Shown: piece after piece, positions 1-8,960 of the stretch
How the letters are laid out: the number at the start of each line of letters is the position of its first letter
How positions within the stretch are numbered: the first letter of the stretch is position 1
Source of the DNA: an uncultured Lachnospiraceae bacterium
Lineage (GTDB): Bacteria; Bacillota; Clostridia; Lachnospirales; Lachnospiraceae
Reading direction: 5' to 3'
Assembly: GCA_910587105.1 (NCBI GenBank)
Contig: CAJUMB010000006.1
Coordinates: 42,850-106,849 of the forward strand
DNA length: 64,000 nt
The notes under the pieces: model-generated
Database searches by the model: none
Told to the model about the DNA's origin: nothing
The model's input: the letters and a program-made list of their open reading frames with translations, nothing else
Made by a program: the position numbers and the translations under genes

Positions 1-539
1 AGCGATGGCCGGGCCGGCTGGAGCTGCTTATGGGAAAGGAATACCGGGTCATTGAGGAGGGGCTCTGCAGCCGGACCATTGCCATGGAGGATTCTGTGCA
101 GCCCCACAGGAACGGACTCCGCTATCTGAAGCCCTGTCTGATGTCCCAGTTTCCTCTGGAGTATCTGATTGTAATGCTGGGAACCAATGATACAAAGCGG
201 CGCTACGGCTTATCTGCACAGGAAATCGGTCTGGCTATGGAGGAGCTTCTGAAAACAGTTCTTGGATTCTTCCATTGGACGGGAGCAAAAACAAAGTTTT
301 TGCTTGTGGCTCCGGCTCCTCTGCAGTCTTATGAGGGAGGTTTTGAGATGGATGGGGATTCGTTACGAAAGAGCCGTATGCTGGCCGGAATTTATCAGGA
401 ACTGGCTGATGCCTATGGGACAGCGTTTTTGGACGCAGGGGCTTGTGTCCGCCATTTTCAGACAGACGGCTGTCATTTACACCGGGAAGGCCATAAAGAA
501 TTGGCCGGGGCCATTTATCATAAATTAAAACAAATGTAA
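1..539 (+). CDS. SGNH/GDSL-type esterase, 3' part only
   Basis: The frame is open from base 3, so the gene enters from outside the window and its N-terminal block with the catalytic Ser (GDS) is not seen. The visible part has the block III motif GTND about 50 residues after the Met at base 30 and a C-terminal DGCHL block that supplies the Asp and His of the SGNH triad, followed by REGHKEL as in many Firmicute GDSL esterases. These hydrolases remove acyl groups from lipids or from carbohydrate and cell-wall esters; the substrate cannot be told here. The Met at base 30 is only an internal methionine: the codons before it read RWPGRLELL, which fits the family (usually W-x-GRL before the second block). 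A terminator follows at 629. Confidence 0.85.
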   Translation, partial: RWPGRLELLMGKEYRVIEEGLCSRTIAMEDSVQPHRNGLRYLKPCLMSQFPLEYLIVMLGTNDTKRRYGLSAQEIGLAMEELLKTVLGFFHWTGAKTKFLLVAPAPLQSYEGGFEMDGDSLRKSRMLAGIYQELADAYGTAFLDAGACVRHFQTDGCHLHREGHKELAGAIYHKLKQM

Positions 540-628
540 AACAGAAATCGAGCAGGAGGCAGTGATCAGCCCCTGTTCTCTTTTTAAGGAGCATAAGCAT
601 ATAAAGAAGATTAACTAAATCGTTAACC

Positions 629-659
629 AAAAAAGACAGAGCAAAAACCCTGTCTTTTT
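629..659 (+). terminator. Rho-independent terminator after the SGNH hydrolase gene
   Basis: A 10-base perfect stem (AAAAAGACAG with CTGTCTTTTT) encloses a short A-rich loop, and more T residues follow. It lies about 90 bases after the hydrolase stop codon and points the same way. Confidence 0.8.
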
Positions 660-1204
660 GTGTTTTTATTTATCGTTGTAATGTCCTTTACATGAAACAA
701 TCGCTCCGGCTTACCGATTCCTTTTGAACCCCCGTTCTGTTCAATGTCTTTTATCTCTTTTAACTCATGCCGCTGTCCATTTCCAGATTTTTTTAATTAT
801 TCCTTATAGCAGAATAATTAACAGCTGACATACCACCACTCCTCTATGCATTGTACAATATTTTGTACAATAATTGCACTGGATTTTCTCAAATATGTCA
901 AGATGATTCATTGATAAAGTTTTATTTATCATTTTTTGAGAAAAACAATACGCTCACGGTAAAAATATGTGCATTGTTTGGTTGTGATATAGGGGAGCTT
1001 TTTCTATATGTGCCAGAATCATTCTTTTTGGGTATTCCACAGATATGCCCATTTCTAATATCTTTGTCATTTTTTCCTATAATATTCGGTTGCTGCAGTG
1101 CCCTCATGCAAAAGCGTTTTTTTAATCAAGAATAATATTATTAAATTCTAGGAAATTTATTAATCTAAAATTTTATTGGTTACAAACGAATTTTCAGATA
1201 AAAA
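660..1204 (+). other. Intergenic region with a dyad and a possible HTH relic
   Basis: This AT-rich stretch has no intact gene. Two things stand out. At 850-871 there is a dyad made of two TTGTACAA units. At about 926-1018 a short open frame reads KICALFGCDIGELFLYVPE, which resembles the C-terminal half of small Cro/CI-type (HTH_26) repressors, where the usual pattern is kICkaLgCdigDimeYVPe. The N-terminal half of such a repressor is not recognisable, so it is at best a decayed remnant. I see no clear sigma-A promoter for the downstream pilus locus in this stretch. Confidence 0.35.
850..871. promoter_or_regulatory. Operator-like dyad TTGTACAA x2
   Basis: Two copies of the self-complementary octamer TTGTACAA are separated by four bases (TATT), giving a 22-base imperfect palindrome. 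The spacing suits a dimeric repressor. It lies just before a frame that looks like a decayed Cro/CI-type repressor, so it may be that protein's old operator. No direct evidence of function. Confidence 0.3.
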
Positions 1205-1230
1205 TACATCATAATACGCATTATGCGGTA
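1205..1230. promoter_or_regulatory. Palindrome before pilus locus A, shared with locus B
   Basis: A 26-base inverted repeat with 11-base arms (two mismatches between arms) has the core CATAAT-ACGC-ATTATG. The same sequence, read on the other strand, lies before the first gene of locus B (35881-35906), matching at 24 of 26 positions. The distance to the start codon is 33 bases here and 32 there. This conservation between otherwise diverged leaders points to a protein-binding site or a leader RNA hairpin that controls both loci. Confidence 0.6.
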
Positions 1231-1263
1231 AAACAAATCACTTCCAGAAACGGGGCTTAACAC

Positions 1264-1809
1264 ATGACTGATAAGGAATTCCGCAGGCTTCGCAGGCATG
1301 ACCTTCTCCAGCTTTTAGTGGCTCAGGGAAAAGAGAATATTCAGCTGGAAACCCAGCTGGATGAGACCAGCAGCCAGCTGTCTGCAGAACAGAAAGCCAA
1401 TAAACGGCTGAAGGCAAAACTGGATGAAAAAGATGCCCTTATAGAAAAGCTGAAAGGACGTCTGGATCAGAAAGATGCCAGGATCAAGAAGCTGAAGGAG
1501 GATATGGATGCATGGAAAAACAGCCGCCGCATCCAGCTGGCCGAGGCCGGTTCCATCGCCGAGGCGGCACTGAGGCTTAACGGCATCTTTGAGACAGCAC
1601 AGCAGGCAGCAGACCAGTATTTATATAACCTCAGAATACAATGTGGACTGGAAGAAGATGAATTTCCTCTGGAAAGTGACAGCCAGAATTCTGACGAAAA
1701 TGAGAGTGGAGAAATCCAGCCGGAATGGGAATCAGAAGTGGAGACAGAAATGGAATCTGAGCCCGCATCGGAACTTACATGCAGAGAACACGACAAAGCT
1801 GAGGAATAA
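1264..1809 (+). CDS. Coiled-coil protein, first gene of pilus locus A
   Basis: A 181-residue soluble protein with no signal peptide or membrane segment. Residues 20-85 are a charged coiled coil (repeats such as KLDEKDALIEKLKGRLDQKD), followed by a conserved helical stretch (GSIAEAALRLNGIFETAQQAA, about 95-115) and an acidic, poorly conserved tail. The paralogue at 35141-35848 has the same first ~130 residues, and both are the first gene before a signal peptidase gene. I do not recognise a functional family; such proteins recur at the head of Lachnospiraceae sortase/SipW loci, which suggests a cytoplasmic scaffolding or regulatory role (inference). The start ATG is the same in both copies (MTDKEF / MTEKEF). 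There is only a weak GGGG-type ribosome binding site. Confidence 0.75.
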   Translation: MTDKEFRRLRRHDLLQLLVAQGKENIQLETQLDETSSQLSAEQKANKRLKAKLDEKDALIEKLKGRLDQKDARIKKLKEDMDAWKNSRRIQLAEAGSIAEAALRLNGIFETAQQAADQYLYNLRIQCGLEEDEFPLESDSQNSDENESGEIQPEWESEVETEMESEPASELTCREHDKAEE

Positions 1810-1829
1810 ATCATACGGAAGGAATGGGC

Positions 1830-2411
1830 ATGGCCGCAAAGAAACTGGAAGTCCCAAGCCTTGAACTGCTTGAATCTGCGCTGAATCGGGAGGAAATAAG
1901 AAAAACCCGCAGACGCATTCTGCGAAATATTGCCTTTTCCCTCCTGGTGGCAGCAGCCATGGCAGTGCTGGTGGTAGTTCTGCTTCTTCCTGTACTGCAG
2001 GTGAACGGCTCATCTATGCAGGAAACCCTGCAGAATGAGGATATTGTAGTTGCTGTCAACAGCCCCGTCTATCACGCTGGCGATGTGGTGGCATTCTATT
2101 ACAACAACAGTATCCTGATCAAACGGGTAATCGCAGATGCAGGGGACTGGGTGGACATCGACCGGGAAGGCAATGTTTATGTAAATGACAGACTACTGGA
2201 TGAACCATATATCCACGGTAAGTCGCTGGGCAGGTGCAACATAGAACTTCCCTATCGGGTTCCGGATGGTAAATGCTTTGTCATGGGTGACCACCGGGCT
2301 GTAAGCGTGGACAGCCGCAATACAGCAGTGGGCTGTGTTGACAATGACAAGATTATGGGCAGGGTTCTTTTCCGGATCTGGCCGCTGTCGGGATTGGGGC
2401 GTATCAAATAG
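1830..2411 (+). CDS. lepB: Signal peptidase I (Ser/Lys type), locus A
   Basis: A 193-residue membrane-bound serine peptidase that cleaves Sec signal peptides outside the membrane. A single TM segment lies at about 34-57. The catalytic Ser is Ser62 in GSSMQETL and the general-base Lys is Lys98 in ILIKRV; the box with GDHRAVSVDSRN and the late GRVLFRIWPL block are present. I chose the ATG at 1830 rather than 1824 because it aligns with the start of the locus B copy and stands seven bases after GGAAGG. It follows the coiled-coil gene by 20 bases. In pilus loci a dedicated signal peptidase often serves pilin processing or assembly; here it probably serves the large LPSTGG proteins downstream. Confidence 0.92.
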   Translation: MAAKKLEVPSLELLESALNREEIRKTRRRILRNIAFSLLVAAAMAVLVVVLLLPVLQVNGSSMQETLQNEDIVVAVNSPVYHAGDVVAFYYNNSILIKRVIADAGDWVDIDREGNVYVNDRLLDEPYIHGKSLGRCNIELPYRVPDGKCFVMGDHRAVSVDSRNTAVGCVDNDKIMGRVLFRIWPLSGLGRIK

Positions 2412-2508
2412 TGGAGATGGAAAGAGAAAGGGGGACGCACATTGTCATTCGCACATAAGAAAGGGATATTTGTTTATAACGTACATAAGACATTTTCAGA
2501 TGATTTCC

Positions 2509-2979
2509 ATGGATAAGAAGAGAGAAAAGATAAAAATTCCTTCCATAGAATTTCTGGAGGCGGAATTAAAAAGGATTGACAGAAAAGAGAATAAAAGAAA
2601 GAAATTTCTGAAAACGGCAGGGATTTTTGCTGTGGCCGCAGCAATAGCGGCATTGGCGGCGACCAGAATTTTCATACCACATGAAATCCACAGTGCAGAC
2701 ATGGCGCCTGCCTTTGAAAAAGGGGATATTGTGATCCTGCTGAGAACAAAATCAGTCAAGGCAGGAGATACGATAGGGGTTTATGACAAAGAAAATCTGC
2801 TCCTTAGGCGTGTCATTGAGGACGCGGGAGATTATATAGAGATAAATCGGGAAGGCAATGTGAAAGCTGACGGCAGAACAGCCGAAAAAGCTGATTTGGT
2901 ATATGTCGGGAAAAATCAGATTGCAGGAAAACCGGTATTTAGAGTGTGGCCATTAAAACGTATAGGGATTATGCATTAG
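2509..2979 (+). CDS. Signal-peptidase-like pseudoenzyme, locus A
   Basis: A 156-residue protein clearly related to the preceding signal peptidase: same N-terminal pattern (IKIPSIEFLEAELK against LEVPSLELLESALN), one TM segment at about 36-56, the AGD and RRVIEDAGDYIEINREGNV stretches, and the PVFRVWPLKRIG end. Both catalytic positions are changed: the Ser-Met of the active site is Asp64-Met65 (SADMAPAF), and the Lys is Arg100 (LLLRRV). The GDHR...DSR box is also missing, which makes the protein shorter. It should not cleave signal peptides, and may instead hold or present substrates, as inactive peptidase homologues (SipA/LepA types) do in some Gram-positive pilus islands. The start at 2509 is set by alignment; ATG at 2500 is possible. 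Locus B lacks it. Confidence 0.85.
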   Translation: MDKKREKIKIPSIEFLEAELKRIDRKENKRKKFLKTAGIFAVAAAIAALAATRIFIPHEIHSADMAPAFEKGDIVILLRTKSVKAGDTIGVYDKENLLLRRVIEDAGDYIEINREGNVKADGRTAEKADLVYVGKNQIAGKPVFRVWPLKRIGIMH

Positions 2980-2991
2980 GAAGGTGAGAAA

Positions 2992-5900
2992 ATGCAGAAG
3001 CTTGTGAAGGAATATTTAAATGAGTTAAAAAGAAAACAGAAAAAACGCAGAAGAATAGGAATTGCCGCAGTGCTTCTGATCGTTTTGGTCGCCGGTACAG
3101 TAATCGGGATACTGACGCAGGCCGGTGTTGCCATGACCGGCGATGCCAGGTGTGGACTGGAAGAACATCTGCACGTGGAAAGCTGCTATGAAGATGTCAC
3201 GAACTGCGGACTGGAAGAAACCGATGGCCATGGGCACGACGAAAATTGTTACGAAACCCAGAGTACATTGGTCTGTACAGTGGAAGAAACAGAAGAACAT
3301 CAGCACGATGAATTCTGCTATGACACCCAGAATATCCCAATCTGCGGGCTGGAAGAAACAGACGGACACCGGCATGACAGCAGCTGTATGGAACAGCAGC
3401 TGGTATGCGGCATGGAAGAACATACACACGCAGACGTATGTTACATAGATTCAGAAGCAGATATGGAAGACGCTTCTGTATGGGAAGCACAGTATGCGCA
3501 GACACCATGGACCGGGAACTGGGGAGAGGACCTGGTAACAGCCGCCCGGATGCAGCTGGGTTATGAGGAAAACACCGGCAATGATACCACGTCAGAGGAT
3601 GGAAACCGCAAAGGTTACACCCGCTACGGACAGTTTGCCGGGGATGCCTATATGGATTGGGACGCCGCCTTCGTAAACTTCTGTCTGTATTATGCAGGAA
3701 TACAGGAATCCGGCCTTTTCCCGGAGGAAACAGACAGCGGAAAATGGATGGAGGAATTCGGGAAGATAAGGGAAGAACATTCCGCATACCTGGCCGGCCA
3801 AAACGGTTACACTCCAAAGGCCGGAGATATTGTCTTTTTCCAGAGAGACCAGGAGGAAACTCCGGTACAGATGGGAATCGTGGCTTCTTATGAGGAAGAA
3901 GGCGGCACGCTACAGGTAATTGAAGGAAACAGTGAGAATGCGGTAAAAGAAAACAGCTATCAGGTTCAAGACAGTTGCATCACCGGATATCTGAAGACCA
4001 CAGAGCTGGAGAGGGCGTATAAAGCTGCGTCGGAAGAAGATCCCTCTGACACAGACGCAGCAACTCCCATTCAAAAAGAGCCGGCGAGGGAAAATTTTGC
4101 TGCAGATACAGGAGGGACGGCAGGGCCTCTGACAGGAGATGAGGCATACGTGAATTCCATAACAGTTACCAGTATTACAGATGGCGCAGCACCCTGGGAT
4201 GAAGGAGAAGGCGATGGAAATGATACAAATGATTCAAATAAAATTGTCAGAACTTTTGACACTGTAACTTACAATTTTTCAGCGGCCATGAATGCCTGGG
4301 ACATCAGCAAACAATACAGTGAGGCCCGGGTTAAACTGGAATTTGTTCTGCCCTTGTCAGAAAGCGAAGCTGTTTTCGACCAGACGGCTATGGCATGGAT
4401 GGATAACACGGAAGGGTATCGCCCGGAAATTAAGACAGAAACACGTGTCATAAACGGCGAAGAAAAAGAATGCCAGATACTGACCTGTTACAAACATCTG
4501 ATTCCATCAGGAGACAATCGTTCCGTAATTCCCGGCAATTTTGGGGAAAACGTAACCATAAACGTGAAATCCATGAAAAACGGGCAGACTTTTGCACCAA
4601 TATTCTCAGCGTGTATGGAACACGGCACCTGGGAAGGGGAATGTGACAAACATCAAATTGACGGCAAACCAGCAGAAGAAAAGAAAACTGTTGCAGCAGA
4701 TAAAATAACAGTAACAGCAGCGCCAAAGTACAACATTCAGGTAAAAGGAGATGGCTCCTACACAGATACCTTTGACTTTTCAACAGGAAATGATACTGCG
4801 GCCAATAAAGGCGCCGGTTCCATTCCCGGACGTATCATGAAGCTGGGTATTACTCTTCAGCTGTACAATGATCATCCATCCAAAGGTTTAAAAGGAATCG
4901 AACTGCCTGATGGAGATATTACTTTTGATCTCCAGCTGTCATCAAGATATACCGTTACAAATCCAGATCATCAAGGAGACCAGTATGACACTACAGACAG
5001 CTATACCCCGCTTTTATGGAGCTATGGAGAAAACAGATGGATTCAGTATAATGAAGCAAATACAGATGGCCGGCTTCTTTACGACCCAGCAGGCAACAGT
5101 CCCTATGCACCTATCCATGAAGGTATAGACAGAAATCAGTGCTTCCGAAGCGGAAAATGGTCGGCACAACAGGATGGCACAACGATTCATATTACGGTTA
5201 GAGACTATGAAATCAATCCAAATTGTATGCCCACCAGAGACGGCAATGATTATGAGGATATCTATGGAGTAAATAAAGGTATAGGCTGCTTTTCCGCCGG
5301 CGGATTTTGGATTGTCCAGCCATTCAATCAAATAGGTGGAACAGGTGAAAAACCCAACTATGGTGTGGTACAAGAATTCGGAACAGGCTCCTTTGCCACC
5401 ACTGTAGAGGCAAAAAACCTGCAGACGAAGACAGTCAGCGGAACAGAAGTGAATGAGGAAAAGGGTTTCCAGCAGGGGAACACGAAGGATGACAGCATCA
5501 CCCGTACGCTGGAGTTGACACTGGGCGGCAGCATGCACAACAGGGTCAGATATGCAGATCCAGTGGATCGAAACAGAGGTTCAGGCATTCAAGATAACTG
5601 CGATGGCCGCGATTACGCAGCTGTAGGAGCCGATCTGCAGATTATGGCAGGTCTTTCCTATAACGCCAACAATGAAATAGAGAATCAGCTTTACTGGGGA
5701 ACAAACCTGTGTAAATTTTATGGCAGCGCAATAGAATTAACGGGAGAATGGGAACCTGCCATGGATGGCGGTGCATCTTTAGATGAAAAAAGCGAAGCTG
5801 ATGAAGTGAAAGAAAATATCCACATCTATTATGCGGCAAAGCCAGACGGTACAGAATGGAAAGATGATTATGAACTGCAGCACACTTATGAAGATGACCT

Positions 5901-8900
5901 GATATTCTATGATAGTTTGGAGAAAATTCCCGACGGCCATATATGTGTAGGCATCCTGACCTGCTTTGAAGGGCCGGGAGTGCGGGTCGGAGGAGATCCT
6001 TATTACCTGTGTTATCACAGAGCAACGGTTAAAGATAATACGGAATTAGCTGGAAAGACTTATATGCTTGCATCTACATCCCGGGTATGGTCTAGGGAAG
6101 ACTATAAAGACCAGAGCATTGATGGGATTACTTTTCCATCATGGGCAGACGGGCAGACGAAGCTTTCAGACTTTCCGGCAAAGCACCTTAGCAGTGCGAA
6201 TATTGACGGGAGTCCAACAGGGACTTTCTATATAAAAGAAACTTATAAAGATGACGGAAGCGGAATAGTCGGAACACACAATTCTAACTGGAGCCATTAT
6301 GGAGATACGCTGCTTGTCATTGGTTATAAAACCAAAATAACCAAAAATTTATTGCAGAAAGATGACAATGGGGAAGATAAAAAGACATTTAATCTGGATG
6401 CGGATCAGCGGATAGTCGATTTTATACTGCAGCCGGAGACCAGGCATGAGCAAAGCGGCAGCTTTGACAGGCCCGCTCAGGTGACGATTGTGGATACACT
6501 TCCCAAATACCTGACTTACAAGCCTGGTTCTTCCTACTTTGGCGGCGAATATGTGCAGGAAAACGGCAATAGCAGCGGGATCAAAAAAGACATCAATTTA
6601 AAGCCAGGAGCTGACGGAGAGGAACCGGAATTAAAGGAACCAGTTGTAAAAAATAATGAAAACGGTACACAGACTCTGACATGGACTCTGAATGATGTAA
6701 AAATCGGCGAACCAATGCGCCCAATCTATTATTCAGCTGAGATTGGGGAAAAGGGAAATCCAGATAAAGATGTACCCACAGGAACCACAGATCTGCTTAA
6801 CACAGTTTATATTACTTCCCCGGAAGACAGACGTGATCCAGCTTTGAAGGACGGTAATTACGCAGAGGAAGGTATCAGCGCAACCCGCGGAAACGCCAGC
6901 TCTTTTGGAAAGTATACGAAGCAAAAAGTTGTGGATGAAGATGGCGCCATCGATTATGTAGTCTATTTCAATAATAATGCGAACACTCTTTCCCATGTGG
7001 CAATTATGGATACTATGCCTGCAAATGGACAGAACAACAGCCTTTTTACCGGTACGTATGAATTTACTCAGTGGAATCTGGATGTGGGTAAGTGTGATGT
7101 AAGTAAAATAAATATATATTACACATATGACTCGAAATATGAGGATAAAGTAAAGAAAAACGTATCAGACAAAGAGATAAAAGAGGATTGGATTTCAGCA
7201 GAGATTGATTCTGACGGAACGATACAAATTCCGTCAGGGCCAGAAGGGAAATCTCATCCTACAGCATGGGCTGTTATTGGAGAGCTGGATTCCAACGAGA
7301 GTGTCTATGTAGAATTAAAAATTCAGTTGCTTCCAGGGGCATCTAAGACAGAGGAAAGAAAAAATAACTATTTTGTAAATCTCCTATCCAATGATGAGAC
7401 TACAACCATCACGGAAACGCCCACAGTACGGCGTACTTTAGAAGGACTCACCTGGATGGACGACGACCATGATGGAATCCAGAATGAAGATAAGCCATTC
7501 CGGATTTCAGGCATTAGAGTAGAACTGCTCCAGTTGAAAGAGGGAGAGGACTCTGATAAGGAAAGCTCCTATGAAAACGTCTGCTATCCCGGCACAAAGA
7601 TCCCTATTATCATCGAAACGGGAAAACAAATCAGTGTACGGGCAGAATCAGGAGAGAAGGCAGACGAATATGAGCTGGGACGATACAAATTCATCGACCT
7701 GCCTGCAGGCACCTTTGCCGTACGGTTTACAGACGGAGAGAACGAAGCCTCGAAAATCACAAAACTGCATGCGTCAAAAACAGACTGCGGCAATGACGAT
7801 ACCCGGGATTCAGATGGCGTACCTGTCTATGACGGGGATGGCAAATTACAAAAGACTCTGATTCTGGACCTGCAAATGCCGCGGGCAGAGGAACTGTCTG
7901 TTGCACTTTACGAGTCGAAATATCATGACAGCGGTTTCTATCCGGATACAGTAATTCATATGGAAAAGAGTAATGAGACGGGAACAGATACCTTAACGGG
8001 GGCAATATTTACCATAAAGGATTCGAACGGTTCGCCCATTTCCTTTACTTCTGAAGAAGACGGAAGTTATACAGTATTCAGAGACGATGGGGTGGAAGCA
8101 GAAGCACAGGGATATTATATTGCGTGTGCTGCCAACCCGGATTATGTGCTGGAGTTTGACGGCGATTGGAATGGCGTTGAGGCTGTATTACAGCGCAGAG
8201 ACGGAAGCAAAAAGCAGATATTTGATATTGTTGGGACAGCGGATGGCTATTCATGCTTTCGTCAGATGACTGATACGAATCAATGGATAGATTTGGCGGA
8301 CAACAGTCTGACGAATGGAGCCAAAATTCAAATCTGGCATGATGAGAACACTCCACCTACAGAAAAATGGGGCCCCGCTAAAGTATGGAAGCTGGAATAT
8401 AATCAGGATGGAAGTTGTTTCATCATACCTAAAGAAGCAGTGCTGAAAAATCAGAACAAGTTCATATCCCTTGATGGAAACAGCTGCCAGGAAAACGCAA
8501 AAGTCTGCCTGTGGGATAAGTCAGACAACGAAAAATTACAAAAATGGCTGTTAATCCCCACAGAGAATAGGCAGGATACAGAAACCCGGATGGACCTGCC
8601 TGTAAACACAGATGGAAGACTGACTATAAACGACCTGGCCCCCGGCGATTACACCATTGAAGAGCTCAAGTCACCCGACGGCTATACGCTGTTAAAAGAG
8701 CCGGTAAAGATTACGCTGAACAGAGACGGAACCATATCCATGAAAGAATCTAACAGCATGGCCCAAATCAAGGAAACAGATACAGGTCTGCTGCTGGCCA
8801 TCCGCAACAGCGAGTTTTACAAACTGCCGTCAACAGGCGGCACAGGAATCTATTGGTATACGATTGGAGGTATGCTGCTGATGATGGGCGCATCTCTGAT

Positions 8901-8940
8901 CTTATATAAAAACAGGTGTAAGGAGGTGTTGAAAAGATAG
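2992..8940 (+). CDS. Giant LPSTGG surface protein with Cys/His repeats, CHAP-like, SdrD-like, SpaA and ricin-like domains
   Basis: 1982 residues, probably the large adhesin or tip subunit of pilus A. In order: basic N-terminus and signal anchor (22-45); five Cys/His repeats of the form C-x(n)-H-x-H-x3-C (54-150); a CHAP/amidase-like domain (about 175-340) in which the usual WCAMF active-site Cys is Asp224 (W-D-A-A-F) and the His before GIV is Gln293, so it is probably inactive; long beta-rich adhesin region (about 385-1480); an SdrD-B-like domain beginning LEGLTWMDDDHDGIQN (about 1480-1640); a SpaA-like domain (about 1655-1940) that appears to carry an inserted ricin-type lectin region (about 1705-1865; GYYIACAANPDYVLEF, ISLDGNS, LWDKSDNEKLQKW); sorting signal LPSTGG at 1945, hydrophobic stretch and basic tail. 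Start ATG follows AGGAAGGTGAG. It begins 12 bases after the pseudo-peptidase gene. Confidence 0.9.
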   Translation: MQKLVKEYLNELKRKQKKRRRIGIAAVLLIVLVAGTVIGILTQAGVAMTGDARCGLEEHLHVESCYEDVTNCGLEETDGHGHDENCYETQSTLVCTVEETEEHQHDEFCYDTQNIPICGLEETDGHRHDSSCMEQQLVCGMEEHTHADVCYIDSEADMEDASVWEAQYAQTPWTGNWGEDLVTAARMQLGYEENTGNDTTSEDGNRKGYTRYGQFAGDAYMDWDAAFVNFCLYYAGIQESGLFPEETDSGKWMEEFGKIREEHSAYLAGQNGYTPKAGDIVFFQRDQEETPVQMGIVASYEEEGGTLQVIEGNSENAVKENSYQVQDSCITGYLKTTELERAYKAASEEDPSDTDAATPIQKEPARENFAADTGGTAGPLTGDEAYVNSITVTSITDGAAPWDEGEGDGNDTNDSNKIVRTFDTVTYNFSAAMNAWDISKQYSEARVKLEFVLPLSESEAVFDQTAMAWMDNTEGYRPEIKTETRVINGEEKECQILTCYKHLIPSGDNRSVIPGNFGENVTINVKSMKNGQTFAPIFSACMEHGTWEGECDKHQIDGKPAEEKKTVAADKITVTAAPKYNIQVKGDGSYTDTFDFSTGNDTAANKGAGSIPGRIMKLGITLQLYNDHPSKGLKGIELPDGDITFDLQLSSRYTVTNPDHQGDQYDTTDSYTPLLWSYGENRWIQYNEANTDGRLLYDPAGNSPYAPIHEGIDRNQCFRSGKWSAQQDGTTIHITVRDYEINPNCMPTRDGNDYEDIYGVNKGIGCFSAGGFWIVQPFNQIGGTGEKPNYGVVQEFGTGSFATTVEAKNLQTKTVSGTEVNEEKGFQQGNTKDDSITRTLELTLGGSMHNRVRYADPVDRNRGSGIQDNCDGRDYAAVGADLQIMAGLSYNANNEIENQLYWGTNLCKFYGSAIELTGEWEPAMDGGASLDEKSEADEVKENIHIYYAAKPDGTEWKDDYELQHTYEDDLIFYDSLEKIPDGHICVGILTCFEGPGVRVGGDPYYLCYHRATVKDNTELAGKTYMLASTSRVWSREDYKDQSIDGITFPSWADGQTKLSDFPAKHLSSANIDGSPTGTFYIKETYKDDGSGIVGTHNSNWSHYGDTLLVIGYKTKITKNLLQKDDNGEDKKTFNLDADQRIVDFILQPETRHEQSGSFDRPAQVTIVDTLPKYLTYKPGSSYFGGEYVQENGNSSGIKKDINLKPGADGEEPELKEPVVKNNENGTQTLTWTLNDVKIGEPMRPIYYSAEIGEKGNPDKDVPTGTTDLLNTVYITSPEDRRDPALKDGNYAEEGISATRGNASSFGKYTKQKVVDEDGAIDYVVYFNNNANTLSHVAIMDTMPANGQNNSLFTGTYEFTQWNLDVGKCDVSKINIYYTYDSKYEDKVKKNVSDKEIKEDWISAEIDSDGTIQIPSGPEGKSHPTAWAVIGELDSNESVYVELKIQLLPGASKTEERKNNYFVNLLSNDETTTITETPTVRRTLEGLTWMDDDHDGIQNEDKPFRISGIRVELLQLKEGEDSDKESSYENVCYPGTKIPIIIETGKQISVRAESGEKADEYELGRYKFIDLPAGTFAVRFTDGENEASKITKLHASKTDCGNDDTRDSDGVPVYDGDGKLQKTLILDLQMPRAEELSVALYESKYHDSGFYPDTVIHMEKSNETGTDTLTGAIFTIKDSNGSPISFTSEEDGSYTVFRDDGVEAEAQGYYIACAANPDYVLEFDGDWNGVEAVLQRRDGSKKQIFDIVGTADGYSCFRQMTDTNQWIDLADNSLTNGAKIQIWHDENTPPTEKWGPAKVWKLEYNQDGSCFIIPKEAVLKNQNKFISLDGNSCQENAKVCLWDKSDNEKLQKWLLIPTENRQDTETRMDLPVNTDGRLTINDLAPGDYTIEELKSPDGYTLLKEPVKITLNRDGTISMKESNSMAQIKETDTGLLLAIRNSEFYKLPSTGGTGIYWYTIGGMLLMMGASLILYKNRCKEVLKR

Positions 8941-8960
8941 AAACTCTATTACTTTTCAGC

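Noticed and set aside
1205..1230. A dif-like or phase-switch recombination site
   Set aside because: The palindrome could serve as one, but no tyrosine or serine recombinase gene of intact form lies near either copy, and both copies keep the same sense to their own gene. A regulator site is simpler.
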